From assembly GCF_036010485.1 (NCBI RefSeq), contig NZ_CP108568.1, forward strand, positions 3,913,001 through 3,977,000: a stretch of DNA of 64,000 nucleotides. The letters are read 5' to 3'. Below, piece after piece: positions 32,323 through 41,219 of the stretch. This DNA is from Streptomyces sp. NBC_01198 (lineage in GTDB: Bacteria > Actinomycetota > Actinomycetes > Streptomycetales > Streptomycetaceae). The translations under genes and the position numbers were made by a program. The notes under the pieces are model-generated. The model was not told the origin of the DNA and did no database searches. It was given only the letters and a program-made list of their open reading frames with translations. Each line of letters starts with the position of its first letter. Within the stretch, counting starts at the first letter, position 1.

Positions 32323-35223
32323 TCATCCCTCGGCCCGTCTGCCGAGCTCGGGACGGGACCTGGTGACCAGCGCCGCCAGCAGTCCCGCGCCCAGCGGCAC
32401 CAGCACGACCAGCATCCCCAGCGTCCCCCACGGGACGACCACCGGCACGTTCGGCACCCGCAGATCGCCCCAGCCCGACCGGACGGACCGCTGGTACGTG
32501 AGCAGCTGCTGGTGCCGCTCCCCGCGCCGCAGGGCGATCGCCGGCAGCACCCCCGCCGCCGAGCCCAGCACGACTCCCATCACCGCGACGACCGCGCACT
32601 GGAAGCCCGACAGCGTCCGCCGCACCCGCCCCGCCGCACCTATCGCCGCCAGCGTTCTGAGATCGGGCTCCGCGTCGGTCTGCGCCAGCCCCGTCGCTAT
32701 CCCGGCGGCGCCGATCGTGATCACCCCGGCGAAGAGCATGAGCGCCAGCAGGATCAGGCCGTCGTTGCCGACATAGCCCCGCTCCAGGTGCACCTGCGCC
32801 CTGGTGCCGATCTTGGCCACGTCACTGTTGAGCGCCTGCCGCTGCGCCCCGCTCGGCATCTTGGACGTCGTGTAGTACGAACCCAGGGGCGCGGTCGGGA
32901 AGCCCAGCGAATCAGCCGCCCGCTGCGGTACGACGGCCATCACCCCGTAGGGCCGGTCCTCGGGCGCCAGGTGGACCGGCAGCGCCTTCACCTTCCCCGG
33001 CGGCTCGGTGCCGTCCTGCGGTTCCTTGGTCACATCGGCGATCACCTTGATCTTCACGGTGCCGTGGTCCTCGTACGCCCGGTCGAACAGCACCGCCTCG
33101 CCACGGGCCAGCGCCCGCTCCGCGTCACCGTCATGGACGCCGAGCACGTGCAGCACCCCCGGTCCGCCGACCAGCACGCCGTCGGCGACGGAGATCGCGG
33201 AGGACTGGTCGTGAACGGCACACCGCCAGTCGTGCACCAGCGCCTCGCGCTGGGCGAGGGTCAGCCCCTGCGCCCCCTGCGGCCCGGAGGACGGGCAGAT
33301 GTTCGCCGGCGGCATCAACGCCTCCGTCCGCCCGCAGCCCGTCACACCCGGGTGCTGGGCACAGGACGGCGCCCCGACGTAGATCCGGGACACGTCCACC
33401 CGGCCGGTGACCGGGTAGTTCTTCTCGACCGCCGCTCGCACCTGCCCGAGGTCGCCGATGGCGTCGCCGTACGCCCCGACCGCGACCTCGCCACGCGGCA
33501 GCTGTGCCGTGTAGAGCTGCCGGTCCTCCTGCACCTGGCTGGCCGCATAGGTCGCGACGGCCACCGAGCCGGCCACCGCGGCAAGCACCGCCGCCACCGC
33601 CGGGGCCGTGCGTCCCCGGTTGCGCACCGCGTCCCGCAGCGCCAGCCGCGGGGACAGCGGCAGCCACCGGCCGAGCCGGCCGAAGACCCCGATGATCGCC
33701 GAGGTCATCATCACCAGGCCGAGCTCCGCCAGCGCCGCGCCGGCCACCGCCGTGTAACTGCTCTCGCTGTGCATCGTGCCGTAGAAGACCACGACGACAC
33801 CGACGCAGAGCAGGGCGAGACCCACGACCGGCAGGGCGCGATTGGCCCTGCGCACCCCGCGCCGGCCGGTCAGCGAGGCCAGCACGCTCTGCCGGGAGGC
33901 GCTGACCGCCGGCACGATCGCCGCCAGCACCCCGGTGAGCACGGCGAGCCCGCCCACTCCCGCCAACTCCAGCGGCCGCAGCCGCAGCCCGCCGAACCGC
34001 TGGCCGACGTAGCCCTCCAGGGTGCCGCGCAGCAGCGCGGTGACGGCGACCCCGAGCAGCGTGCCCACCACGGCCGCCGCCACGCCGATCACCAGGCCAC
34101 TGGAGAGCACGATCGCCCTGATGTGCCTGCGGTCACCGCCGTTGGCACCCACCAGGCCCAGCTGGCGCCGCGAGCGGCGCGCGCCGACCGCGAACGCCGG
34201 ACCGGCCAGCAGGCAGATCTCCAGCATGCTCAGTCCGCCTATGGTCACCCCCGCGGCGATCGCCTGGGCCCGCACGTCACCGCCGCCGTAGACCAGCGAG
34301 GAGGCACCGAAGTCGGTCCGGTAGATCGGCACGTCCGCCCTGGCCGGCGGGTGCAGCCGGACAGCCCGCGAATCGACCTCCACACCTTGGGTGTTGGCGC
34401 GTTTCACCATGTCCCAGGTGAAGTCGCCCTTCAGCGACACCAGATAGCTCACCGGGCCGGACCCCACCCCCTTGTCCGCGGCGTCCTGCACGGCCTCGAA
34501 GGCCGGGATGAACGCCCCTGGCAACGCGTTGAGCTGCTCGTCGTCCAGACGGCTCGGCACGTCGTAAGCGCCGACGATCCGGTAGGACCGGTCCAGGCCG
34601 CGCACCCGCACCCGCGAACCCACGTGCAGGCCGCTGGACTTGAGGAAGCCGTTGGTCGCGGCCATCTCGTCCTCGGCCACCGGGAACCGTCCCCGGTCCA
34701 GGTCGGCGATGCCCGCGGCCATCGGATCGGCCGCCTTCAGCTCCCGTACCTCGACGTCCAGCAGGCCGAACTTCGTCCTGACCGGCGCCCAGCTGGACGC
34801 GTCCCTCAGCCGGCGCGTCCCGGGCGGCAGTGCGGTCAGCGGATCGACCGCCCCGCCGTCCCCGCCGGTCACCGGGCCGGCCGGACCGCCGTCCGCGGCC
34901 GTGCCCTCGTCCTTGCTGTGCACGGCCACGACACCGCCGCCCACCGGCTCCTGATACACCGGCTGCGGGCCCTGGCCCGCGTCACTGACACGGGCGTCGG
35001 CGGCGCCGAGGTCCCTGGTGGCCTTCTCGGCCGCCGTCAGCTGCGAGCTGCGGATGGTCACATCGGCCGCGCTCACACCCATGATCGGCAGCGCGATCAT
35101 CGCCAGCACCAGCAGGCTGCGCCCCTTGTACCGCACGGCGTCCCTGCGGGCGATCCGGATCGCGGCACGCCACGCGTGCAGCCGCCCGAACCCTGGCACA
35201 CCGGGCTGTGTCCGCCCGGTCAC
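32323..35223 (-). CDS. ABC transporter permease, FtsX-like (large, two FtsX domains)
   Basis: A 966-residue permease with two FtsX modules. A first membrane helix (about 38-56, RSLLVLAMIALPIMGVSAAD) precedes a large extracytoplasmic domain; membrane helices then appear near residues 305-475 and again at the C-terminus (ILLALMLFAGVITIGAAGIA and VVAVMGVVLGSAAGVLPAI). The second extracellular domain contains several Cys (VGAPSCAQHPGVTGCG). It is encoded with the ATPase gene, whose stop overlaps its ATG by 4 bases. Exporters of this type move peptides or antibiotics or signal at the envelope. Confidence 0.92.
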   Translation of the reverse strand: MTGRTQPGVPGFGRLHAWRAAIRIARRDAVRYKGRSLLVLAMIALPIMGVSAADVTIRSSQLTAAEKATRDLGAADARVSDAGQGPQPVYQEPVGGGVVAVHSKDEGTAADGGPAGPVTGGDGGAVDPLTALPPGTRRLRDASSWAPVRTKFGLLDVEVRELKAADPMAAGIADLDRGRFPVAEDEMAATNGFLKSSGLHVGSRVRVRGLDRSYRIVGAYDVPSRLDDEQLNALPGAFIPAFEAVQDAADKGVGSGPVSYLVSLKGDFTWDMVKRANTQGVEVDSRAVRLHPPARADVPIYRTDFGASSLVYGGGDVRAQAIAAGVTIGGLSMLEICLLAGPAFAVGARRSRRQLGLVGANGGDRRHIRAIVLSSGLVIGVAAAVVGTLLGVAVTALLRGTLEGYVGQRFGGLRLRPLELAGVGGLAVLTGVLAAIVPAVSASRQSVLASLTGRRGVRRANRALPVVGLALLCVGVVVVFYGTMHSESSYTAVAGAALAELGLVMMTSAIIGVFGRLGRWLPLSPRLALRDAVRNRGRTAPAVAAVLAAVAGSVAVATYAASQVQEDRQLYTAQLPRGEVAVGAYGDAIGDLGQVRAAVEKNYPVTGRVDVSRIYVGAPSCAQHPGVTGCGRTEALMPPANICPSSGPQGAQGLTLAQREALVHDWRCAVHDQSSAISVADGVLVGGPGVLHVLGVHDGDAERALARGEAVLFDRAYEDHGTVKIKVIADVTKEPQDGTEPPGKVKALPVHLAPEDRPYGVMAVVPQRAADSLGFPTAPLGSYYTTSKMPSGAQRQALNSDVAKIGTRAQVHLERGYVGNDGLILLALMLFAGVITIGAAGIATGLAQTDAEPDLRTLAAIGAAGRVRRTLSGFQCAVVAVMGVVLGSAAGVLPAIALRRGERHQQLLTYQRSVRSGWGDLRVPNVPVVVPWGTLGMLVVLVPLGAGLLAALVTRSRPELGRRAEG

Positions 35224-36056
35224 TGTGCCGCTCCGCCCGCAAGCAGCGACTCCGCGGAGGAGCGCAGCGTCATGTCGACCACCGAACCGTCCCGCAGGAA
35301 GACCACCCGGTCCGCCCAGGCCGCGAACCGCGGCTCATGGGTGACCAGGACGCCGGCCGCCCCCGCGTCACACCGGGACCGCAGCAGGGCGAGCACCGCG
35401 TCACCGGTCTCCGAGTCCAGGGCGCCGGTGGGCTCGTCCGCGAGCACCAGGCGGCGGTCGCCCACCAGCGCCCGGGCGATCGCCACCCGCTGCTGCTGGC
35501 CGCCCGACATCTCGTCGGGGAAGCGGTCGGCCAGCTCCTGCAGCCCGAACTCCTCCAGGGCGGCGATGGCCTCCCTGCGGGCCTTGCGGCTGCTGACGCC
35601 GTCCAGCTCGCGCGGGAGGGCGACATTCTCCGCCGCGGTGAGCGCCGGGATCAGGTTGTAGTCCTGGAAGACATAGCCGATGCTCCGGCGGCGCAACGCC
35701 GCTATGTCCCGTCGGCTGGCCCGGGTCAGATCGGTGCCCTCGACCACCACCCGCCCCGAGCTCGGCAGGTCGAGGCCGCCGGCGATCGTCAGCAGGGTGG
35801 ACTTCCCCGAGCCCGACGGTCCCATCACCGCGACGAGCTCCCCCGGATACACGTCCAGGTCGATGCCGCGCAGCGCGTGCACCTCGGCCGCGCCCGTGCC
35901 GTGCACCCGGGTCAGCCCTTCGAGGCTGAGGATGGGCCGGCCGGTGCGGTCGGCCGCCGCGAGCGCTGTGGACGAGTGTGCGGCGGCCTGGGCGCCGCGG
36001 CCGTCCGCGTCCGACGGGTCGCGCGGCTCGGCCGGCGGAGTGGGCTGTGTGGTCAT
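35220..36056 (-). CDS. ABC transporter ATP-binding protein (MacB/LolD type)
   Basis: A 278-residue ATPase with an N-terminal tail of about 40 disordered residues. The Walker A GPSGSGKSTLL, Q-loop FQDYNLIPALTA, signature MSGGQQQRVAIARAL, Walker B LVLADEPTGALD and H-loop VLVTHEPRFA are all intact. It pairs with the FtsX-type permease. It follows the PadR regulator gene by 92 bp on the same strand, so the three are probably co-transcribed. Confidence 0.95.
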   Translation of the reverse strand: MTTQPTPPAEPRDPSDADGRGAQAAAHSSTALAAADRTGRPILSLEGLTRVHGTGAAEVHALRGIDLDVYPGELVAVMGPSGSGKSTLLTIAGGLDLPSSGRVVVEGTDLTRASRRDIAALRRRSIGYVFQDYNLIPALTAAENVALPRELDGVSSRKARREAIAALEEFGLQELADRFPDEMSGGQQQRVAIARALVGDRRLVLADEPTGALDSETGDAVLALLRSRCDAGAAGVLVTHEPRFAAWADRVVFLRDGSVVDMTLRSSAESLLAGGAAQ

Positions 36057-36148
36057 CAGAGCTGCTTCCCCCTGCTTCGGGTCCGGACCGTTCGGGCCGG
36101 GCTGTTCGTTCTGGTCACGCGGTGAGCGGTGGTGCTGGGTCCGGGTGG

Positions 36149-36829
36149 TCAGTGCCGGGGCCGTCTGAGGGCGCCGCGCAGTCCTCCGTTCTGCGCGGCG
36201 CCGAGCTTCGGTGTGCCGCCGGCCGGGTCGACAGGGTCGGCCGGATCGGCGGCCGGTGCCTTCCTGCTGTCGGCCGCGGCCTGCGGGGCCAGCCGGACGA
36301 GCCTGGTCTCGCAGTGGTCCAGCCAGCGCGCTTCCGCTTCGGCCTGGAAGATCAACTGGTCGAGGACCAGCTGCCAGGCCACGTCGTCCGGGTCGAACTC
36401 GCCCGGCCGGCGCGACGCCGCCTCCAGCGCCTGGCCCTTCAATCGCGTGTAGTCCTGCATCGCGCGGATGGTGTGGGTGCGCTGGGCCTGGATGACCGAG
36501 CGCACGTCGACCTCGGGCGAGCCGACCGCCATCGCGAGCTTGATCGCCAGTTCGTTCCGCGGGGGGTTGGCCCGGTCGACGGGGGTGGCGAACCACTGCC
36601 TCAGCTCGTCCCTGCCGCCCTCGGTGATGGCGTAGAGGGCATGGCCCGCTTCGTCCTCGCCCGCGGGGACGACCAGGCCGTCCCGCTCCAGCCGGGCGAC
36701 GGTCGTGTAGACCTGCCCGACGTTGAGCGGCCAGGTGGAACCGGTGCGCGACTCGAACTCGGTACGCAGCTGATAGCCGTAGCGCGGACCTCGTTCGAGG
36801 AGGGCCAGCAGGCCGTGACGGATCGACAT
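36149..36829 (-). CDS. PadR-family regulator of the ABC transporter
   Basis: A 226-residue PadR regulator. The N-terminal winged helix is clear (MSIRHGLLALLERGPRYGYQ, then NVGQVYTTVARLERDGLV), followed by a helical dimer arm (LRQWFATPVDRANPPRNELA) and a Pro/Ala-rich tail. Its gene leads an operon with the ATPase and FtsX permease, as many PadR repressors of drug exporters do. The ATG at 36829 lies inside an ATAC-N3-GTAT element and has no Shine-Dalgarno sequence, which suggests a leaderless, self-repressed transcript. Confidence 0.92.
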   Translation of the reverse strand: MSIRHGLLALLERGPRYGYQLRTEFESRTGSTWPLNVGQVYTTVARLERDGLVVPAGEDEAGHALYAITEGGRDELRQWFATPVDRANPPRNELAIKLAMAVGSPEVDVRSVIQAQRTHTIRAMQDYTRLKGQALEAASRRPGEFDPDDVAWQLVLDQLIFQAEAEARWLDHCETRLVRLAPQAAADSRKAPAADPADPVDPAGGTPKLGAAQNGGLRGALRRPRH

Positions 36830-36851
36830 ACTGAGTATGTATACCGAGTAT
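36828..36851. promoter_or_regulatory. tandem PadR operator candidate, overlapping the padR start
   Basis: Two 11-bp half-palindromes, ATACTGAGTAT (36828-36838) and ATACCGAGTAT (36841-36851), differ at one base and are spaced 2 bp apart. PadR sites are typically ATAC/GTAT palindromes. On the minus strand TATACA, a good -10 hexamer, lies between them, 8 bp before the start codon. Confidence 0.75.
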
Positions 36852-37147
36852 GGTCGGCGCGGGCAAGACCGATCGGCGGGATCGCACCACTCTTCACTCG
36901 AACGGATGGTCGAACGATGCCGCAGGTTCGAAGAGGCCCGCGGCAGGCAATCATGAACGTGAGCGGTCACTCACAGTCACGAGGGACCGGGGCCGCCGGC
37001 CCTCGCCTGCGAGCGCGGACGCCCCCACGCGGGACGCGTGCGAGCGCGGGCGGGCCGGCGGGCGCGAGCGGGTGCGGAAGAAATCGGCAGGAGTCGGCAG
37101 GAGTCGGCAGGAGTCGACAGGGAGGTGGGGGCAGTGCGGGACGTCGG
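36830..37147. other. intergenic region with 10-bp tandem repeats
   Basis: This 318-bp gap separates the padR promoter from the 3' end of the Pro-rich surface protein gene. It contains the PadR operator at one end and four tandem 10-bp units of GAGTCGGCAG type at 37081-37120 (units 2 and 3 identical, 1 and 4 each with one or two changes). I see no gene and no clear terminator in it. Confidence 0.6.
37081..37120. repeat. 10-bp tandem repeat, four units
   Basis: Units: AAATCGGCAG, GAGTCGGCAG, GAGTCGGCAG, GAGTCGACAG. The period is exactly 10. It lies 28 bp from the 3' end of the surface-protein gene. Confidence 0.85.
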
Positions 37148-38026
37148 TCAGGGACGGCGCAGGCGCAGACCGAGCACGCCGAGTCCCAGCCCGACCAGGA
37201 TCATCCCCGCACCGAGCGGCAGCAGTCTGAGGACCCGCCGCCCGGGCTGGTAGGAGGGGGCCGACGGTTCCTGTCGACCCACTCCGGAGCCGGTGGGTGC
37301 GGGCAGGGTCGGAGTCGGTCGGGGCTCCTCGTCGGGCACGAGCGAGGTGGCCCGGTCGGAGTAGCTGTGGCCGTGGTGACGCACGGAGTGCCGATGCTCG
37401 TAGGTGTTCCTGGTGGGGTGTCCGCTGCCCGTGGCCCCGGCGGACGGGGTCGCCGACGGGCGGGCCGGGGGGTGCAGCAGCGTGTCGCCCGCGCCGGAGT
37501 CGGACGGGGTCGGCACGGGCGCTGGGTGGTCCGGCGTCCGGACCGGGGCGGGTGGCCGGGCGGGGCCGGGCGGCTGCTGCACGGGCGGCCGGGAAGAGGC
37601 AGGCGAATGCGACGAAGGAGGTGACGGCATGGCAGGCGTGCCGGTGACGACAGGTGGACGGGGTACGACAGGGCGGGCGGGTCCGGTCCCGGGGGGCCTC
37701 GCCGGCGGGGGCCGCACGGGTCCCCCGGGCCGGTCAGGCCCGGGAGGCGGCGGATCGCCAGGCCGGGGATCACGCCCTGGCGGAGGCTCGGGCGGCCGGA
37801 CCGCACCGGGGACGGCTGCGCCCCCGGGCGCGGGCGCCCCGCCGGCCGCACGCGGTACGGCCGGGACCGGGGCGGCGGGCGGCGGTTCGGCGGCCTGGCT
37901 CGCGCCGGCCGGCGCGAGCACCGCTGCGGCAAGGAGCAGCGAGGCGGCGGTGCGGACGGCGGCGGTCGCCCGGGCCGGGTGCGCCACGGCCCGCGGTCGG
38001 GCTCGCCTGCCGGATGGCCACCGCAC
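37148..38026 (-). CDS. proline-rich secreted/surface protein with C-terminal membrane anchor
   Basis: A 292-residue protein with an N-terminal signal peptide (hydrophobic SLLLAAAVLAPAGASQAAE), a long region very rich in Pro, Ala and Gly, a His-rich stretch (RHSVRHHGHSYSDRA) and a C-terminal hydrophobic segment, LLPLGAGMILVGLGLGVLGL, ending RLRRP. This is the layout of a cell-surface protein with a C-terminal anchor, but no LPxTG motif is seen, so anchoring is by the helix. Homology is not recognised. The GTG start at 38026 is uncertain. Confidence 0.65.
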   Translation of the reverse strand: MRWPSGRRARPRAVAHPARATAAVRTAASLLLAAAVLAPAGASQAAEPPPAAPVPAVPRAAGGAPAPGGAAVPGAVRPPEPPPGRDPRPGDPPPPGPDRPGGPVRPPPARPPGTGPARPVVPRPPVVTGTPAMPSPPSSHSPASSRPPVQQPPGPARPPAPVRTPDHPAPVPTPSDSGAGDTLLHPPARPSATPSAGATGSGHPTRNTYEHRHSVRHHGHSYSDRATSLVPDEEPRPTPTLPAPTGSGVGRQEPSAPSYQPGRRVLRLLPLGAGMILVGLGLGVLGLRLRRP

Positions 38027-38111
38027 GCATATCGCCTCTCCGCCGGACTCTCGGTGGTCTCAGCGTCACACGAGGCGACATTTCCGGCATCCCGGCCGGG
38101 CGCGGCCGCGG

Positions 38112-39077
38112 TCAGACCGTGAGCAGGATCTTGCCGATGTGCCCGCTGCTCTCCATCAGACGGTGGGCCTCGGCTGCGGAGGCCAGCGGCACCGAACTGT
38201 CCACGACGGGGCGGACGGTGCCGGACTCGATCAGCGGCCAGACGTGCTGGCGGACGGCGGCGACGATCGCCACCTTCTCCTCCGCCGGCCGCGCCCGCAG
38301 GCTGGTCGCGACGATCGCGGCACGCTTGGCGAGCAGCCTGCCGAGGTTGAGTTCGGCCTTCACTCCGCCCTGCATGCCGATGACGACGAGCCGGCCGTTC
38401 ACGGCCAGGGCCTCCAGGTTCCGGGCCAGGTAGGCAGCACCGATCACATCGAGGATGACGTCCGCACCGTGGCCGCCGATGTCCTCGACGAAGTCCTGCT
38501 CGTGGTAGTTGACCAGGACGTCCGCGCCCAGGTCGCGGCAGAACTGCAGCTTCCGCTCGCTGCCCGCGGTCGTCGCCACCCTCGCGCCGACCGCCTTGCC
38601 CAGCTGGATCGCCATGGTCCCGATGCCGCTGGAGCCGCCGTGCACCAGCAGGGTCTCGCCCGGCTGGAGGTGGGCGACCTGGAAGACGTTGGACCACACC
38701 GTGGCGGTCACCTCGGGCAGGGCGGCGGCCGTCACGAGGTCGACGCCGTCCGGCACCGGGAGCAGCTGGCCGACGGGGACGGCGACCTTCTCCGCGTAGC
38801 CGCCCCCGGCGAGCAGCGCGCAGACCTCGTCGCCGACCGACCAGCCGGTGACGCCGGGGCCGAGGGCCGCGATCCGCCCGGAGCACTCGAGGCCGGGATA
38901 GGGCGAGGCGCCGGGCGGCGGGTCGTAGTGGCCCTGGCGTTGCAGGATGTCGGCGCGGTTCACGGCCGAGGCGGCGACCTCGACCAGCACCTCGCCGGCG
39001 CCCGGATCGGGATCGGGCACCTCCGTCAGGACCAGCGCATCGGGGCCGCCCGGTTCGGGAATCGTGATCGCACGCAT
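38112..39077 (-). CDS. NAD(P)H-quinone oxidoreductase, zinc-type alcohol dehydrogenase superfamily
   Basis: A 321-residue MDR enzyme of the quinone oxidoreductase branch. The N-terminal GroES-like fold has QRQGHYDPPPGASPYPGLEC and the cofactor domain has LLVHGGSSGIGTMAIQLGKA, the AxxGxxG-type site for NADPH. The structural zinc ligands of alcohol dehydrogenases are lacking, as in QOR. It reduces quinones or enones. ATG 39077 is the family start. It stands alone. Confidence 0.93.
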   Translation of the reverse strand: MRAITIPEPGGPDALVLTEVPDPDPGAGEVLVEVAASAVNRADILQRQGHYDPPPGASPYPGLECSGRIAALGPGVTGWSVGDEVCALLAGGGYAEKVAVPVGQLLPVPDGVDLVTAAALPEVTATVWSNVFQVAHLQPGETLLVHGGSSGIGTMAIQLGKAVGARVATTAGSERKLQFCRDLGADVLVNYHEQDFVEDIGGHGADVILDVIGAAYLARNLEALAVNGRLVVIGMQGGVKAELNLGRLLAKRAAIVATSLRARPAEEKVAIVAAVRQHVWPLIESGTVRPVVDSSVPLASAAEAHRLMESSGHIGKILLTV

Positions 39078-39204
39078 GCCACGACCCTAAGGGAGCGGCC
39101 GGCGCCGGCCCGCGGTGCCGTGCCCGTACCGCACCGGGACGCCCGGGAGCGCGAAGACCCGCGCCCTGCCCGGCCGCGACGGGCCGTCGCACCCCGACGG
39201 CACG

Positions 39205-39248
39205 GCACCCCGCCCGGTCCGCCGGCGGGGCCGAGGCGGGCGGGGTGC
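39205..39248 (-). terminator. hairpin after the tryptophanase-like fragment gene
   Basis: Perfect 12-bp arms (39205-39216 and 39237-39248) around a 20-bp GC-rich loop. It sits about 12 bp past the stop of the minus-strand fragment gene. Confidence 0.6.
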
Positions 39249-39260
39249 GGTGCTGCGGGG

Positions 39261-39935
39261 TCAGCCCCCGTCGGCCACCGGTTCAAGGGTGGCGCGGAAG
39301 TGTCGCAGGATCGGCGACTGGTCCACGATGCGGAAGCCGCGCACGCTGTCCGCACGCTTGGCGACCTTGGCCAGGGTGTCGCCGACGTGGTCGTAGTGGC
39401 TGCGCGTGTAGACCCGGCGCGGCAGTGCGAGCCTGACCAGCTCGTAGGGCGCGCTCTTCACCGGGTTGCCGTGCTCGTCCTCCTCGCCGAGGTAGAGCGA
39501 GCCCAGCTCGGCTGACCTGATCCCGCCCTCCAGATACAGCTGGCAGGCGAGGGCGTGGCCGGGGAAGTGGTGGGGCGGTATGTGCGGCAGCAGGCGGCCG
39601 GCGTTGAGGTAGCGGGCGTGCATGCCGGGCGGCTCGATGATGTCGACCCCCGCCGCGCGCAACCGGTGGGCGAGGTGGCCGGCGATGTCGGCCCGCTCGG
39701 CGAGATGGGCGGGCTCGGTGATCTCGGTCAGCCCCTGGGCCACCATGTCCAGGTCGCGTCCGGCCAGACCGCCGTAGGTCGCGAAGCCCTCGGTGGCGAT
39801 GAGCAGCAGCTCGCACCGCTGCGCGAGCTCGGGGTCGTTCAGCCCGAGGAATCCGCCGATGTGGACGATGCCGTCGCATCGCACTCGTCCTGCCGGCAGC
39901 GGCACCGAGGCGTCGATAAATCGAAACGGCTCCAT
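39261..39935 (-). pseudogene. tryptophanase/tyrosine phenol-lyase-like, C-terminal half only
   Basis: A 224-residue protein homologous to the C-terminal half of beta-eliminating lyases. It has IGGFLGLND, TYGGLAGRDLDMVAQGLTE, LLPHIPPHHFPGHALACQLY, GIRSAELGSLYLG, LVRLALPRRVYTRSHYDHV and PILRHFRATLEPV, in the family order. Full enzymes have about 460 residues; the large N-terminal PLP domain is absent, and where the Lys that binds PLP stands (SGKKD before the IGGF strand) this reads VRCDGIVHIGG. No missing half is found upstream, where only about 185 AT-richer bases remain. It is probably a remnant, although the frame is clean and could be expressed with a new function. Confidence 0.75.
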
Positions 39936-40121
39936 ATGCCCGACTGCGGCATGGTGCTCCTCGGAGTGATTACGCTCTCAACCGGATTGCCGTCCGTCTT
40001 ACCCGCTTTGGCTAGCGCCGACAAGCGGCGTGATCATATCACCACCGGCCGATCATGCGAGACGCAAGTGCCCCTGGCATGTGGCGATGTGATGGTATGT
40101 CAGCTGATTACGCCCGGCGGG

Positions 40122-41219
40122 TCAGCCGAGCGGCGCGGCGGCCGGGTCGTCGGTCGCCCGGCGGATGGTGATCAGCCGGTCGGTGGCCCGCAGCGGCGCC
40201 GCCTCGGGGTCGTCGTGGTCCAGCAGCCGTGAGCCGCGCTTGACCGACACCACCAGGTCACGGACGTCCCGCGGCGCCAGCCCCACCTCGGAGTCGGCCA
40301 CCGGCCGCTCGACGAGGTCCAGCCCGCTGCCGTACGTGATCAGGTCGTCCATCACCTGACCGACGCTCGGGCTGAGTACCGACAGCCCGAGCAGCCGCCC
40401 TGCGGCGCCGGAGCTGGTGATGACCGCGTCGGCGCCCGACTGGCGCAGCAGCGGCGCGTTCTCCTCCTCGCGGACCGAGGCCACGATGTGCGCGTCCGCG
40501 TTCAGCTGCCGGGCCGTCAGCGTCACCAGGACCGCGGTGTCGTCACGCTGCGTCGCGATGACGATCTGCCGGGCACGCTGCGCCTCTGCCCGCCGCAGCA
40601 CATCGCTGCGGGTGGCGTCCCCGGTGACCGCCACGTAGCCCTCCTCGGTCGCCCCGTGCACCACCTTGGGGTCCGGGTCCACTACCACGATCCGCTGCGG
40701 CGGCACCCCGCGCCCGCGCAGCGTCCGCGCGGTGGACCGGCCCTTAGTGCCGTATCCCACGATGACCACGTGGTCGTCCAACGTTCTCCTCCAGCGGGTG
40801 AGGCGGAACTGCTCCCTGGTCCGCTCGGTCAGCACTTCGAGGGTGGTGCCCACCAGGATGATCAGGAAGATCACCCGCAGCGGCGTGACCAGGAAGGTGT
40901 TGGTCAGCCGCGCGCCCGTGCTGTAGGGGACGATGTCGCCGTAGCCGGTGGTCGAGAGCGTCACCGTGGAGTAGTAGAGGGCGTCGAGGAACGACACCGA
41001 GCCGTCGGCGTTGTCGTGGTAACCGCCCCGGTCCGTATAGACGATCACCACGGTGACGGCCAGGACCAGCAGCGCCAGCACCAGGCGCCGGGTGACCTGC
41101 GTCAGAGGGCCGGCCGCGGGTCGCGGGAAGGCGACCCGGTGGGCGCCGGGCGCCGCGGGCGGCCGGTCCTCGGCGGCATCGGTATCCGGTGGGTCGCCGC
41201 CGCCCTCCCCGGGCGTCAT
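40122..41219 (-). CDS. K+ channel with TrkA-N/RCK domain
   Basis: A 365-residue channel. An N-terminal helix (about 43-61), a pore loop with the K+ selectivity filter STTGYGDIVP, and a second helix (RVIFLIILVGTTLEVL) form a two-helix pore. The RCK/TrkA-N NAD-binding domain follows (VVIVGYGTKGRSTARTL), then TrkA-C. Start ATG 41219 is fixed by a 4-bp overlap with the moeA stop. It is the last gene of the molybdopterin operon, an unusual place for a channel. Confidence 0.93.
   Translation of the reverse strand: MTPGEGGGDPPDTDAAEDRPPAAPGAHRVAFPRPAAGPLTQVTRRLVLALLVLAVTVVIVYTDRGGYHDNADGSVSFLDALYYSTVTLSTTGYGDIVPYSTGARLTNTFLVTPLRVIFLIILVGTTLEVLTERTREQFRLTRWRRTLDDHVVIVGYGTKGRSTARTLRGRGVPPQRIVVVDPDPKVVHGATEEGYVAVTGDATRSDVLRRAEAQRARQIVIATQRDDTAVLVTLTARQLNADAHIVASVREEENAPLLRQSGADAVITSSGAAGRLLGLSVLSPSVGQVMDDLITYGSGLDLVERPVADSEVGLAPRDVRDLVVSVKRGSRLLDHDDPEAAPLRATDRLITIRRATDDPAAAPLG

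Noticed and set aside
31771..35661. A 1296-codon open frame on the plus strand
   Set aside because: It is antisense to bpa, the FtsX permease and the ATPase gene, has no recognisable domains, and is rich in His/Arg/Pro/Gln as shadow frames are.
37081..37120. Possible CRISPR array
   Set aside because: The units are contiguous 10-mers without spacers, so this is a simple tandem repeat.
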